A stretch of 64,000 bases of DNA, taken from Phoronis australis (taxonomy: Eukaryota; Phoronida; Phoronidae). Location: NCBI GenBank assembly GCA_002633005.1, contig NMRA01000466.1, forward strand, positions 286,633 to 350,632. Direction: 5' to 3'. The notes under the pieces were generated by a model. The model did not search any database, had not been told where the DNA came from, and worked only from the letters and a program-made list of their open reading frames with translations. Position numbers and translations under genes: made by a program. Shown piece by piece: positions 36,401-51,400 of this stretch (the stretch's first letter is position 1; each line of letters starts with the position of its first letter).

Positions 36401-39400
36401 CAGTAACCAAGAGGTCACGTGCTCTGTAAACGCCAACTGCACTGATACCAAAAACGAAGGCCGTTTTTTCTGTGTTTGCAATCAAGGATACGCTGGTGAC
36501 GGGCTCAGTTGTTCCGGTAAGAAAATATTAATTTTAGCAGGCCTTATTGGAAGACCGGTGCAAACAATGCGAATTTCAGTGGACGGCTTTACGATTTTTG
36601 TTTTAGAAAAATCACTTTTTGACAGAACCAGGGCAATAAATCCAACTTTTTGTCGGTCTTAAGAAACGTTCAAAACCTTTCAAATTAGTAGGCTAAGGAG
36701 TTTTAGCGATATCTGAGCCGAACAACAGACATCATGTAGCTGCGAAATCAGTATGCTCAGTGTACAGTAGGTACTTTTGCCTGCTTTTCCGTGATTTTCA
36801 ATAGCTTGGAGTACAATTTAATGTAGTTGGTAGAAATAAAAGTAATTGCCCATTTTCTAGAAGTTCTCTCACAATTCATAAGATAGCGTTCAAATTATTA
36901 ACTGTCTTACCAAAACTCGTATATTTTCTGAATACGCGATGAGTGGAAATATGAACCCATGACCTAAAATACGGCTCCCGGTCGCATTCACGTGATTGCC
37001 ATCTTGTATGGAAAGTCGTTACGTAAATCATTGAAACATGTAAAAGTGTATTCGACTTTAAGGTTTACATAAGTTCACTGTATTAACACAGTCGATAAGA
37101 ATGTGACCAAAAGTTGAATCAACATTTCTTGTGTCTTCGAACATCCTGGTCAGATATCAGTGTTCAAAATGTTTAGTTCATGTTTTAGGCATTACCTTTA
37201 AAGTTAGAGCAGCATGCATGTTATCATTCCCAAATCCATTCTGGTGTCTACCTATTGGGTAAATCACAAAAGGATCGTTATGAAATTTGATATACATATT
37301 CTAACTGTGAAGATCATGGCTGACATTGAGTTTTAGACGGCTTAGCTGGCGCATCCTGGGGGCAGTTATTTTCGTATCTGTAGCTTTCTCTCCTATGACT
37401 GACAACCGATAACGACCACCTTCGGTCTTATGTGACTACCGTTGTTCCCCTACATGTAGTTACAATTTACTTTTCTATGTTTTTCTGTCTATCTTCAGAA
37501 TTCTTGAACGTATGTTAATGCTATCTGGTAATAGTTTTCTATCAAAAACGGCAATGCCTTCCCAATTTCAGCTTGGTTTGACGTATTATTCATCATTTAG
37601 TGGTCATCATTTTATGCACTCACATATTTATATACACCATGACCCCCATCTGTCCTTCCTCCGGCGTCCGTCTGACGTCCAGCGTCCGATGCTCTATCTC
37701 CCAAGTCCTTTGGTGTACATAGGCGGATTTAAGGAGGGGGGGCAGGGGGCCCGCCCCCTCCTCCCGGCTTCTGTCAAAACAATAAAACAGCAAGAACGTG
37801 ATAAACTATTGAGTTGATAATGAACCCGGGTAATTCATGCGGCTGAGGGGCGAGCTCAGATCCGATTGCAAGTGTCCGGTTCAGACCACCGGAGCAATGG
37901 TTTCCCGTTTTTTTTATTTCTCTGCTTATTTTTTAGTACAAATGTACACATCCAGACATTCGAGCCACCCTATCTTTTGGGCTGGGTGTGCGCGTTCAAC
38001 CGTGCTTTGCGCGATTGCCCGAGACAAAATGTTGGGCTCCCCTTATGATATGCCAGATCCGCCACTGGTGTTTTTGTTAATGAACGAACGTTCGGATGGA
38101 TGGGAATTTAAATTTTTCTACCTTTACCTCTGTATTTGCAAAATATTTTTATGCGCCCACAGATTTATTTGTGGGTGCATTACGCCGTCATCTCTTCCGC
38201 CCGTCTGTCGTCCGCCCAGCGTCCGTCCAGCGTCTGGCGTCCGCTGCTCTCCAAAATCCTTTGACGTATGTTCATGAAATTTTGCACGTGTTTCTTTTAT
38301 ACACTGGAACGGCATCAGCGAACTTTCGGACGGATTCGACTACTGGTGTGCCCCCTATTGACAATTTTAGCCAGGTCCTCAACGGATTTTCATAAAATTT
38401 GGCATACGGGCATCTATTAATAAGATGATGCTATCCTCTCGTTTTAAGATTTGAAGTAATTTACGCCACCTAGAGGTTATTTTTCACTGTTTTCGAGTCT
38501 GTTCTTGGCGTCCAAGCCTCTATCAACCAAACAGCTCTAACGATGATTATGAAAACTTCCATGTGTGTTCTCATCATGAAGAGGATGGCTCATGATGATT
38601 TCGCGACTACGTCGGCTGCTGTGGCGCCTCCTAGTGGCAGTAATTTTGCACTCATCGTTTTATCTCCTAAACGGTTGGAAAGATCTTTACTAAATTTAGT
38701 AAGTGTATGTAGATGAAGCTAACAACAGACGACGACGACGACGATTTTCAGGCGGATCCAACGAATGCTGTGTCCCCTAAAGGCAATTTCGTGTTTTCCG
38801 TTTTCCTTTGTTTCTTTGTTGCTACTGTATAGATTTTAATGAAATTTAGTAAATTGCCTTCTATCAAAAAAGTGATGGCATGTTCCTGTTTTCGGATGTA
38901 TTGGACATTTTGGCGCTTTCTAGTGGCTATTTTTATGATACAAATAAAAAACCGTAGACGTACCCCGTTTGCTGTGCATTCGTGGGCGCATTTCAACGGT
39001 TTTCGTTGGTCTTGTCCTAAAATTTGGCATCTTTCAGTTAGATGACGCCATCCTGTTTTTTTCGGATGTATTTGAGGTATTTTACGCCACCTAGTGGCCA
39101 ATTTTACTGTTCTCGAGTCTGATTTAGCGTTCACCTCTGTTTTAACAAACCAGTCCAAAGATGTTTTTGAGAATGGGCATTTTACGTCCCTACTGTGAAG
39201 AGAACGGCTGACGACTTCGACAACTCTGCGGGTCACAGTGACACTTTAGATTTTATGCCAATGGCTGTGGCTTCTAAAACTTCTGCAGACTCTTTACTAA
39301 ATTTAGCAAGTGTTTTTGTATGAAGTTGACAACGAACGACGATGTGACCCTATTGGTTATTTTAGTATTTTACGTTGATCTCTTTATCGTCAGATGTCCT

Positions 39401-42400
39401 CAACAGATTTTCATAAAAATTCGTAGACAGGCATCTTTTAGTGATTTAACCCTTTCCTTTTGTTCTCGGAAGGCTTTGAGGTAATTTGAGCGACTTAGTG
39501 TGAATTTGTATTGTTTCCGGTTCAGTTTTGGCGTTCCCCCTCTATCAACCAAACCACTCTAAGGATGATTTTGAAAATTTATGTTTCTACTGTGAAAAGG
39601 ATGGTTGATGATGTTTTTCGGACGGCTCGGACTACTGTGGCACCAACTAGTGGCAGTTATTGCGCTTATTACGGTATCTTCAAAGACCCCTACAGGATCT
39701 TTATTAACTTCTGCAACTGTATTTACACATGTATGTGAAATTGACACCTAGTGACATTTTTTTCTCCTTGTACGCTATATCTTTGAAACTTCTTGCCTGA
39801 TGTTTGTAAAATTTAATATTTAGGCATCTATTAAACTGTCGAAAATTTCCCCTTTTCTGATAAATTGGACGTATAGCGGCTGTTTTTCTTATCATAAAAT
39901 TTTGCAAATAGGTTACTATTCAGTAAGGAGACGACGATGCCTTCTTATTTTCTGGCGGATTTGACGTAGGTAACGCCTTTCGGCGGCCATTATAATTTTT
40001 TATAATGTTTTTGACATCGTCCAATGCAACCACCAAATCGCTTGAAGGATCATTATTATAATTTGGAGGTGTGTTCCTGATGAGAAGACAGAAGATGACG
40101 TTGATTTCCAGACATGCTCAACTAGTCTGGGGCCCTCTAGGGGCAATTTCATTTTTGCGTCCACGGCTTTATATCATTTACTTTTGAAAGATCCGTCTGA
40201 AATTTAGCGGATGTTTTCCTATAAAGATAGCAACAGATGACGGCCAGTTTCAAACTAATCCAGCAACGGATGTGTTCCCTAGTGACAATTTTATTCTTTA
40301 CGTTTGTATGTAATTTCGGGGTTCCTTGATGCTTTGTCATGAAATTGGGCAACCAAATTACTATTATGAAGACGACACATGTTTTCTTTTTATGATGAAT
40401 TCGACGCATTGTGCACCAACAAGTGACCACTATTTATTATTGTCTATTTTATGTCTTTTGCTTTACAAGTATCTGTCAAACCTCGCACTGAACCATTTTG
40501 AAAGTTGGCAGATGTATTCCAACTGACGAGTAGTGGATTTTCAAACGGATGCAACTACTTTGGCTCCCCCTAGTGACATTTTAGCTTCTACGGCTGTATA
40601 TCCTAAACCCCTTGCAAGATGTTTTTGAAATTTTGCAATTGTAATTCCTATTAACTATTACTCTAACTTGGCAGTAGAGGGATGGATTCGACTACTTCTG
40701 TGGTTCCTAAAGGAAGTGTGGTTTTTACGGTTGCTTTTGTATCTTGGAGTTTGGTAGCGACTTTCCGAATGTACATGATTGTATGGCAAATAATTTTGAG
40801 AGACAACGACGCCTTTCTTTTTGGATGGGTTCAACCTATTCTAAGCCATATGCAGTGTAATGGCCACTTTAACAATAAAATTACTGTAAACACCCCTAGA
40901 AGCACACCGTTTGCGGTGCAGTCATGGGCGCATTTCAAACTCTGCGATGCTCCTCTGGTTTTTGTCCTTCGTTTCTGTACCTGACAAAGGATCATTATTA
41001 AAATTGTTAATATGTTTTTCATTTAGAAAATGCATGATTGGCGACGATTCCAACTGCTGTAGCACCATCTAGTGGCAATTTTGTTGTAGTTATTTGTTGC
41101 ATCTTCATGAGATGCTATTCACTTTTTATTGAGAAGAGTTCACCTGATTTGGATTTTGGGTCAAACCCTACTACTGCGTAGTACCATACTGGCAATTTCG
41201 TTCTTTGCCTCTGTTGAGATCCTTTCCATAATGGATGTCCATGGAATTTAGCCAATAAGATACTATCACGTAGACAACAAAACATGCTTCTGACGAATTT
41301 GACCTGTATGTTAGTTGGGCCCCTAATGACGTGATCGTTATTTTTGTGCAAGTTCTTTGTTGCCCTCTTGTCTATCCTCTAAGGTACCATGAGAGCAATG
41401 GTGAAATGTGGCATCTGCGTTCCTATTGAGCGGTCCATAGCCAATTATTCTGCACCCCCCAAATGCTACTTTAGTCTGACTAGAATTGCTTTTTTAGTTA
41501 GAATGTTAAAATATATATCATTTCGTGTACCTGTCATGTACCGTGCGAAGGGTAGACGTATTTCAATGCTCTGCGTTACTCTTTCATTCTGCAACTGTTT
41601 ATCCGGTAATAATGTATGATTTATCCAGTGATATAGTTTGAGGACTGGAATAATTATCCCATTTAGCATTTTGTATAAAGTTACCATCCTTTTTACTAAC
41701 ACAAGCTTTGCTCTGTGCTCCACACAAACCTTCGCTTTTCAGATGTTGACGAGTGCACGAGGGGTAAACATAACTGTTCAGCTAACGCTAAATGTTCCAA
41801 TACACTTGGGTGGTACGATTGCGATTGTAACGCCGGTTACACGGGCAACGGGCTCGAATGTGCTGGTATGTATGAAAGTTGCACGTAAGAGAGCTGAACT
41901 AACATTGATCATAAGCTTTTTTATTGTTGGATTTCAAGATTTACTATACTAATTGACATAAAAGTAATTTCAATATATCCAGTAACCAACACATACTGGT
42001 GGACCGCTGGGAATCACTGGCGTCACCGAATGTGTAGGTGCTCAACTATGTTTGTAATGAATTGTAATCGACGCGTTGTGGTTTGCATCATAGATTGCAA
42101 GTGTATTGTTGTTTTTTTTGAAAACTTTTTCTAGATATTGATGAATGCACTGATGGAGCTGATGACTGTAACGCTGACGCCACGTGCACCAATACCAAGG
42201 GAGGTTTCACGTGTGATTGTAATAGTGGTTACCAAGGCGACGGAAAAGAATGTTCCGGTATGTTTTTACGTTCACAAGCATTTGAAATTTACAAATACAA
42301 TGGCCTGTGACCTTTTTATCTTACAATACAAGCATTAGTTAAAGATCACCATCTCGCAATAAAAACATACAGGAACGTGGTGCTTACACTATTCAACAAT

Positions 42401-45400
42401 TAATGCACAGCAAAAAGTGTACGGAACATTTCAAATCTTTTTCTGAAGAAGAGAGATAATATAATAATTGATCATTTTAGTTAGCAGTTAGATTCATGGA
42501 TAGGTACAGTATACAAGATGTAGACTTAGATACGTGACAGCAATTGGGTAGGTTTTCCTCACAGAGAAAAATCCACAGCCGGAAATACTTATACCGTTAG
42601 CTAAAACATCATACGTACAGCAGTCATTGTTTAATGACACTGGGTAACATGAAACCTTTGCATACGTTTTGTATTTGAAATAAATTGCTGGATTTGATTT
42701 AGGGCATTAGTCTTATGCATTTTGGCTCTTAGCAATTGCGCTACATTCCATTTACAGTACTGGTGGATCTCCAAATCACCCCCACTTCACAAGCATTATG
42801 CTGTAAATTTACCCTGAAAGGGAATATAACCGCTCCTTTTAAAAATTGCATACGATATTTTTACTTCAAATAAAAAATTATTAAATATAGATTTTGGCTA
42901 ATTGCTTTTCTTATGTTGGCCAGCGTTATCACTTCTTGCAACAAGTACCCGTGGAACCAGCCCCAAACTAGCTCATTTCAGAAACGGAATGTGGTAAAAA
43001 CTCTCAAAAGGAACATGCGCTTGAGTTAATGCATTGTTCAGACTAGCCAGCCATAAAAGTGATCATTTAATCTTTCTGTTTTAACAAAAGGACACAGGAA
43101 CTCTTGAGACTATTTTCGTTATATTTTTTAGTCTAGGGAATTGAATCACGTCAAATTTATTTTGGTCGTGGTTTGTGTAGAAAAGTTACTCCGGAGGTCT
43201 CCAGAGAAACGCAAACCTGACTTCATGCAAGGGAATTAATCCGTTCACACAGGGCCTCTGTTTAGCTGCAAACCCAGGATTTTTGCAGAATTGTTGTTGG
43301 CAAAAGGCAAAATACAAAATATGAAAATCAGAAAAACAATCATTAATCGAAACTGAGTCGAACCCCCCCAAATTGTGTTTTTTTAGAAACCCATCATCGC
43401 TGTTAGTATGTACGTGAAGGTCTCTGGAGGAAGTTCCGGTTGCTGGTTGTATGAAGCAATCCCTATCAGGCACTCAGCTATGTACATTTGGCGTTGTATG
43501 TCAAATGCTGAACAGGAAGATGATGATGAGCGCTTTAATGAGCAGGATTTCATAATTATATGCAAACACACGTTTCGTAATTTTATGTTGGCTTGGGAAA
43601 TCCATAAGCAGGACTTACACAAACATAAAGCGAACGATATCAATTCTATCTATCGGTGCCTACTCCTTATGCGATTGATTTTGACAAAGAACGTATTTTT
43701 TGTTATGAGGTCAAATCTCACATAGCCTGGAATCGAAAGCATCATTTGCACTCACAATCGACAACACGTCAATTCTCCTGACTTCAGCTCTGACCATAAC
43801 TTAACCTAGCTGTTGACTATTGGTTTCCAATATTTGGTATCTCCTACGAATCCGTCTGTGATTGATATCATTTGGGCCGGTATGTGACTACATGTATTAG
43901 GCCTACATCGAAATAAGAACTGTGATGGACGTGGCGTTACGGTGCTTCTCAACACGTAAACTGAATCATATGAATCTCTTCTCAGTAATGAGTTGTTTTT
44001 AAGGAATTGCAGATTTATGGGAATTCAAAGTATATAAGCCAACCCCAGACGGCTAAACCAAAACCATAAAACACCCCTGGTACTTCAAAGCCTCGCCATT
44101 TGTTCAGTAATCCTCCTTAAAGGAATCATATGTCGATGGGTTTCTGTAATCTAACTGGTCGTCTTTAGAAGTTCATGTCCCCGATAATTGGTAAAATTTG
44201 AGATTCTATTTGTAACCCAGCTCCTTCTGCGATTCAACTGAAACGTATAATTAATATGTTCACAACTTCATGGAGCTTGCTGTAACACAAATCTTTTGCG
44301 CCCTACAAGTCGACACCAATTTTTCGAATTTTGTAGGTTCTTGATTTTCACATGCCTATGTAGGTACAGTGTAGAGGTAAACGGTCGAAAGTGCGTTGCG
44401 CCCAAACGTTCAGCGGGAGATGTCACTGTCAGAAAGATCCATTTACATTTGGAAATTATTTCCCGAGTAATTGTAAATTTACGGTGATTTAGAGGTTTTA
44501 AACCACCCTCCAATGACATGACCAATAATGAAAAAGAAGACCTTAAACACTACATGGCGGTGCTGCTGATTCAGTAATAAATTCCACTTGTAGATGCACC
44601 CCTCAATGTAATGCCACTGCTGGTGTTTAAGAGATGCTATACCGAGAATTGGAGAAAACAGTTTACTTGTAGATTTATACTGCTTGCTTGGAAAGAAAAA
44701 CGTTGTATTTGTCCATGAATTGATGTTGATTTGCACTGAGACATGAAGTTATTACAGTAGTTAACACATAGTTTGGTATTGATGAAAGTAAAAACCATCT
44801 TTGCTTTGCTGTAGCCATAACCTGGAGTAAACTAGTGCAAATTAAAATACTTATGACTTGTGCTATATCCATCAATACATCCCCACTCGGCTCCATGAAC
44901 TACATTGTACAGATCAAACATGTATTCGATGCCCTTATTTTGTACAAATCCTTTTTCGTCACCTCCTACTGTGTGTCTAACAATGAATAAATCTTTCAGA
45001 TGTCGACGAGTGTTCAGCAGGAAACGATAATTGCCATTCTAACGCAAATTGCACAAATTCTATCGGCAGCTTTACGTGTACTTGCGTTGACGGTTACAAA
45101 GGAGATGGGGTCAACTGCAATGGTATGAGCACATTATGTCTCGTGTTTGTAATAAGCAACGTGATTTCTAGAAAGTTGTGACGTTAGGTTGCAGCTTCTC
45201 AACATTTAAACTGAGACATGTTTCTCACGAGTTGTCTCATAAACATATTCAACACAAGAGATAATTTTTCATAACTTTAATATTCAAAAATTCTTTAAAG
45301 TTGTCATTCATTGTCATTGCTTAACAGCATTTTCTCGAACATGTTACAATATGAGTGGTTTGGTGTAACTTTCACTGTTTTCATTTACATGTACGTGATA

Positions 45401-48400
45401 TTTATAGTTTAGACACTTTTATCAGTCTCGAACAATAAAATCGATGTGTGCAAAGGTCGCTTGACATGACTACTTATTTTATGACATGACACACACAAAT
45501 GTGTCTTAAGTCATCATTTCCAACGACACAAATATCAGTTGTCAGTCAATATTAAAACTTGGAAAAATAGTGGAATTCGACGACTGATATAAATTGTTCA
45601 AGAATGCGATTCAAAAATCTCAAGCGCAGTTTTCTATGTAGTGGCAGTAAGTATGTATAGCTCAAACACGAAATTTCCCTTTCGTTAAAACCACGAATGG
45701 CAGTTTTATACACACTGAGTGAGGAACAGGCATGATTATAAACGATTGTGTGACTGGAAGTCTTTTTAAAGGTATAAATTGAGATTTTTTGTGATTCCGG
45801 TTTAAAATATATATACCTTTATATATATCGGAGGTAGGCGATTAGAAGAAAAGAAACTGATGTTGAACGTCATTGTTGGATCAAATGCGAATGGTTTATC
45901 GTAGACACATTTTGAAGTATACAGTTTCCCCCGATGTAATTAATTGTACATGGCACACTTGAGATGTGAAGTTTGCGGCTCAGACTGATTAGACGATTGC
46001 CTTTCTTGGGACTCTACTCAGTACAGTACGCCCAAGGGGTATACGCACTACGAGCTATTGAAGATAAGAACAATTCCGTTTCACCGCTGTGAAGAGGATG
46101 ACAAGATCCTCTTGAGGTTGTTCATTTCATTCGTGCCAGTGAACGCTGGCCGTCCAAACCTCGATCAATGTGGTGCAACACTATCTTCTGTGCGTCAAAC
46201 GAAACGTAATCTGGAGAAGGGTGTAATGCCATCAGTGTTCACCTCATCTGATTTTTCCTCACCTGTTCGGGGTACAAGATAACTTGGAGTAGTCTTTAAT
46301 TACTCAAAAAATCGTTTTGTTGACATCAAATTCTATGTTGTACCTTAAAGCTCATCGGATTTGATTTTAAAGAAGCACGTATCATTCCACAAAAGCGAAG
46401 TCTTGATTTTTGTACCATACTTTGTTATTTTCCCATGTTACTTTACGGTTATTTTGCCATGTTACTTTACGCTGTTGTTGGCTATTCCCATTTCCAGATA
46501 TTGACGAGTGCACCGAAGTAACGGCAGGTTGTCATTCCAAAGCCACCTGTTCTAATGCCATAGGTTCTTTTACGTGTACATGTGACATCGGTTACGAAGG
46601 CGATGGATTTATCTGTAGAGGTAAGCAGTTTGAACTAGGTAAGTCCAATTTCATATGCTGCTCTTAAGTTTAATGGCCACGGTGTTATTGTCTAAAAGGA
46701 TATGTACTGTATGTTAGAGGTAATGATCGACATCCCTTTGTCCGTTCGCGCGTTGTTCTCTCCGTCTGTTTAGTCCCTGCGCCCTTGTATAGAAAATATT
46801 TGTCTCTGTACGTGATACATGTACATAGAAATTTCCAAACGGGGCTTCGAAACGACCAATCTTTGAAAAAAATATAGTTATAACATAACTTATCGAATAT
46901 TTTCGGGATTTTGCAATTCGATCATAATTTGTATATGGCCCTATCGTGATAGGGAAATGCTATTTTGCCCGGAACTCCTTTTACATTTGAAATGGCATTG
47001 GACAAACTTTCAAGAGTGTATCGTCTCGAATGCAGTAGCGTTAGGTATTATCTTCAGGTCGTCCTTTAACCTCACGTGTATTTCCTGAAATGTGACCTGT
47101 TCATTACGTTCATGTTTCCGTGAGCAAATTCAGGAAATGTCTTCTGTTTACAAGTTCTCCAACATTTCTAAGGGAACTTCAACCAAACTTTCAAAAGTAT
47201 GCTAACAAAGGATGTGCCACAACTTATAATATTCCCCTTTTCGAAGTTAACCGAATTTTTCTGAAATTTGGCACATTTTTTATTTTCACTGATCCGATTG
47301 GGGAAATGGCCTTCTCTGGGCAAATTCATTCACAGATTCAAACGGGATTCCCAAAAAATCTATCAAAAACCCACAGTTGCGAAATACCGTAGCGCATGTT
47401 TTCCTTACTTTTCGGTTGGTCAGCTCTTGATTGTAACATACTCCTGCACGGAAATGCAATAAGTACATTGTAGTGCTCGCGGATTCACTATCTTAGAGGA
47501 GATCTCAACTACTACCAAAAATGCGTGCGGAGTGCCGTTGAACATTCGTCAACATTTTCTTAAGTTTTGATCAATAATTGATTTTCATGCACCGATATAC
47601 ATGTACGAATACAAATCTTCACTACGCAAAGCCTTCTGTCTTTCAGAGGTAAATCAAAACACCATATATTGGCATGTTCGTTCAACAAAAGATTCTTTCG
47701 ACGTACCGTATACAGTAGTTACAATTTGACTTACATGTATTGCATATCGTCGGGAGTTTGCAATTCAAGATGTTCTGTATCTTGGTCCGTTCTTGCGCGA
47801 AAGTCCTTGATGGCAGCGTTTGCATGAAAACATTGTTCTCCGTGAGCAAGTCTTTTTAGATTCCAGAGGGAATTTCACTTATTTTTTAAAAAGTTTTCGC
47901 GTACAGGATGTGTCGTGGCGCATATTGTTGGCACTTTCCGATTCCACCGATTTTTTTCTGAAATTGGGCATAATTTTTTATTTGCACTGATTCATGTAGC
48001 TCATATTGTCATTCCTTGTCGGGTCGACCGTCAGCTTTGAATGTTGGTTAAAGTTTTATTTCAACACGTCCGCGTTTGGAAATGCTCAACGCGGTACACG
48101 TATCTTTCACAAACCCATGGTTTTAGACGGAATTTCAACCACATTGTTAAAAAATGGCTAAGAGCAGCTGTTTAACATTCTTCAGCATTTTCTGGATTTG
48201 CTTCTGTTGTTGACTTCCATGAACTCGTATATAAAAAGGACCTACATCGCCCAGTTCCTTATCCGTTTCAATGGCGCCTAATATATTCACACCATCATTC
48301 AACTTCCTGTAGCGCACATCGTGTGCAGCTTACAAGTTGACACTAATTTTCCGAATTTTTGCAGGCTCTTGATTTTCAAACGCCTTTGCAGAAACAGATG

Positions 48401-51400
48401 TAAACGCTCGAATATGCAGTTCGCCCAAACCTTCATCAGGAGACAACACCTTCAGAAAATGTTTTTTTTTGCATATGAACCTGAGTAAATTTCAGATTTA
48501 GGGGGATTCAAAGGTTTGAAACGACCCTCAGATGGCATTGTCCAAAATGAAAAAAAAAACACTCCAACGCGGTGCTGCTGGTTCAGTAATAACTCCTTCG
48601 TGCAGATGTGCCAAAGCAATGTCACTGGTGGTGTTGAAATTATGTTGTACCTAGAATTGGAGAAAAAATGCCTGTAAATTATACCAGTTTGATTTTGCTT
48701 GCAAAGAGAAATGTTGTATTTGCCCAGTAATTTATGTTAATTTGCATTGAGACTTGAAGGTGCTAATTAACACATACTTTGATATTCATGACTATAAGAA
48801 CAATCCTTGCATAGCTCTAGACAAACCCTAGTATAAATTGGTATGAAATATAATACATGTACCTATGACCTGTGCTCTACAGTGTATATGCGTCTAAATC
48901 TCCTGACTCAAAGCTCCGTGAACAACAGATCAAACACATGTGTATTCGGTAATTTTATTTTGTTCAAAATCGTATTGCCACCTCCGAATGTTTCTCTAAC
49001 ACTAAATAATCCTTTCAGATATCGACGAGTGTTCAACAGGAACCGATAATTGCCATTCTAACGCCACTTGTACAAATTCCATGGGGAGTTTTACGTGTGC
49101 CTGCATTGACGGTTACCAAGGAGATGGGGTCAATTGTAACGGTATGAGCACATTACGCCTCGTTTTTGTAATTAGTATGATTATTTCTGGATAGCTGTGA
49201 CGTTAGGCTGATTTTAAAGATTGAAACTGAATGTTAAAATTTCTTACGAGTTGGCTTTAAATAAATATTGAACATTAGGGTATTGTTCACACAATTAATG
49301 ATCGCATATTGTTAAAGTTTTCTTTCATTGTCATTGCGTAACCGATAACATTTTACATTTGTGTTGAGAGAGGTTTGATGTAACTTTTTGTTTTTAATGA
49401 TTTGCCATGTAAATTCACATTATTGTTGGCCATACTTATTTCCAGATATCGACGAGTGCATCATAGGAACGACAGGCTGTGATTCCAATGCTACCTGTTC
49501 TAATACCATAGGTTCTTTTACGTGTACATGTGACATCGGTTACGAAGGCGATGGATTTAACTGTACAGGTAAGCAGTTTGAACTAGGAAAGCTCAATTTC
49601 AAATGCTGTTCTCAAGTTTAACAGTCACGGTATTATTATTTTTAGACAATGTACGTTTCTCGGTTCATACTGCTCCCTGGCACAGAAAATATTTGTCTGT
49701 GTACCTCATGCATGAAAATTTTGAAACGGGGCTTCCACCAATCTTTCAAAATTATTGTTACATCATAACTTATCACATATCTTCGGGGTTTTTTGAGACT
49801 CGATCACAATTTTACATTGTCTGACCTTGATAATTAAATGCTCTTTTGCGTCGAACTCCTTTTTATGCGCCCACATGTTAATACGTAGGTGCATATTGCC
49901 GTCATCTGTATCTGCCCCGACGTCCGGGGGTCCATCGTCTGGAGTCTGCAGCGGTATTTCCTAAACCCCTCACACGATCTTGATGAGATTTGGCAGTTGT
50001 GTTTCTATTTAGCTGATGACCTGTGGCGAATTTAGAGGGGGTTTAAGGGGTGATGGCCCCCTTAAACTCTCCCAGATTCCACTTCAAATTTCGGGGGTGC
50101 GAATGTCTTACTTCCAAAATCCTGCCTAATACACTGTCCTGGCGCTGCCCTATTTAAAAATCCTGGATCCGCCCCTGAAAAAGGATGTCGAGGTATTTCG
50201 GACTTCTCCGACTACTGGTGTGCCCCGTAGTGGCAAATTTATTTTTTTACCCTTACCTCTGTATCTTCGGAAGTCCTCAACTTATTTTCATGAAACTTGG
50301 ATATAGGCATCAATTAGTGAGCTGAAACGATCGTCTCGTTTTCGTGCAGATGAGCCAATACAATGCCAATGGTCGTGTTTAAATTTTGTTGTATCTAGAA
50401 AAGGAAAAAAGTTTGCCTGAAAAATGTACGGTTTGATTTTGTTTGGAAAGAGAAACGTCGTATTTGCCCTATACTCTATGTTAATTTGCATATAGACTTG
50501 AAGGTACTAATTAACACATACTTTGGTATTCATGAATGTAATTAGAATCCTTGCATGGCTCCAGCCATACCCCGGAATAAATTGATATAAAACAAAATAC
50601 CTATGACCTGTGCTATGTATGCGTCTAAATCTACTGACTTAAAGCTCCGTGAACAACAGATCAAACACATATGTACTCGGTAACTTTATTTTGTACAAAA
50701 TCATATTGCCACCTCGGAATGTTTCTTTAACACTAAATAATCCTTTCAGATGTCGACGAGTGTTCAACAGGAACCGATAATTGCCATTCTAACGCCTCTT
50801 GTACAAATTCCATGGGGAGTTTTATGTGTGCCTGCATTGTCGGTTACCAAGGAGATGGGGTCACTTGTACCGGTATGAGGACATTAAGTCTCGTTTTTGT
50901 AATTATTAAAATTATTTCTGGATCGCTGTGACGTTAGGCTGATTTTAAGTTTTCTTTCATTGTCATTGCGTAACTGATAACACTTTACATTTGTGTTAAG
51001 AGTGGTTTGATGTAACTTTTTGTTTTTGATGATTTGTCATGCAAATTCACATTGTTGTTGGCCATACTTATTTCCAGATATCGACGAGTGCATCAAAGGA
51101 ACGGCAGGCTGTGATTCCAATGCTACTTGTTCTAATACCATAGGTTCTTTCACGTGTACATGTGACATCGGTTACGAAGGCGATGGATTTAACTGTACTG
51201 GTAAGCAGTTTGAACTAGGAAAGCTCAATTTCAAATGCTGCTCTCAAGTTTAATGGTCACGGTGTTATTATCTTTCGACAATGTACGTTTCTCGGTTAAT
51301 ACTGTGTACCTCATGCACGAAAATTTTGAAACGGGGTTTCCACCAATCTTTCAAAAATATATTCACTAGATAACTTACCACATATCTTCGGGGTTTTTTT

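Noticed and set aside
43383-43725. Overlapping ORFs on both strands
   Set aside because: Neither has a domain or suitable splice sites; both lie in an intron.
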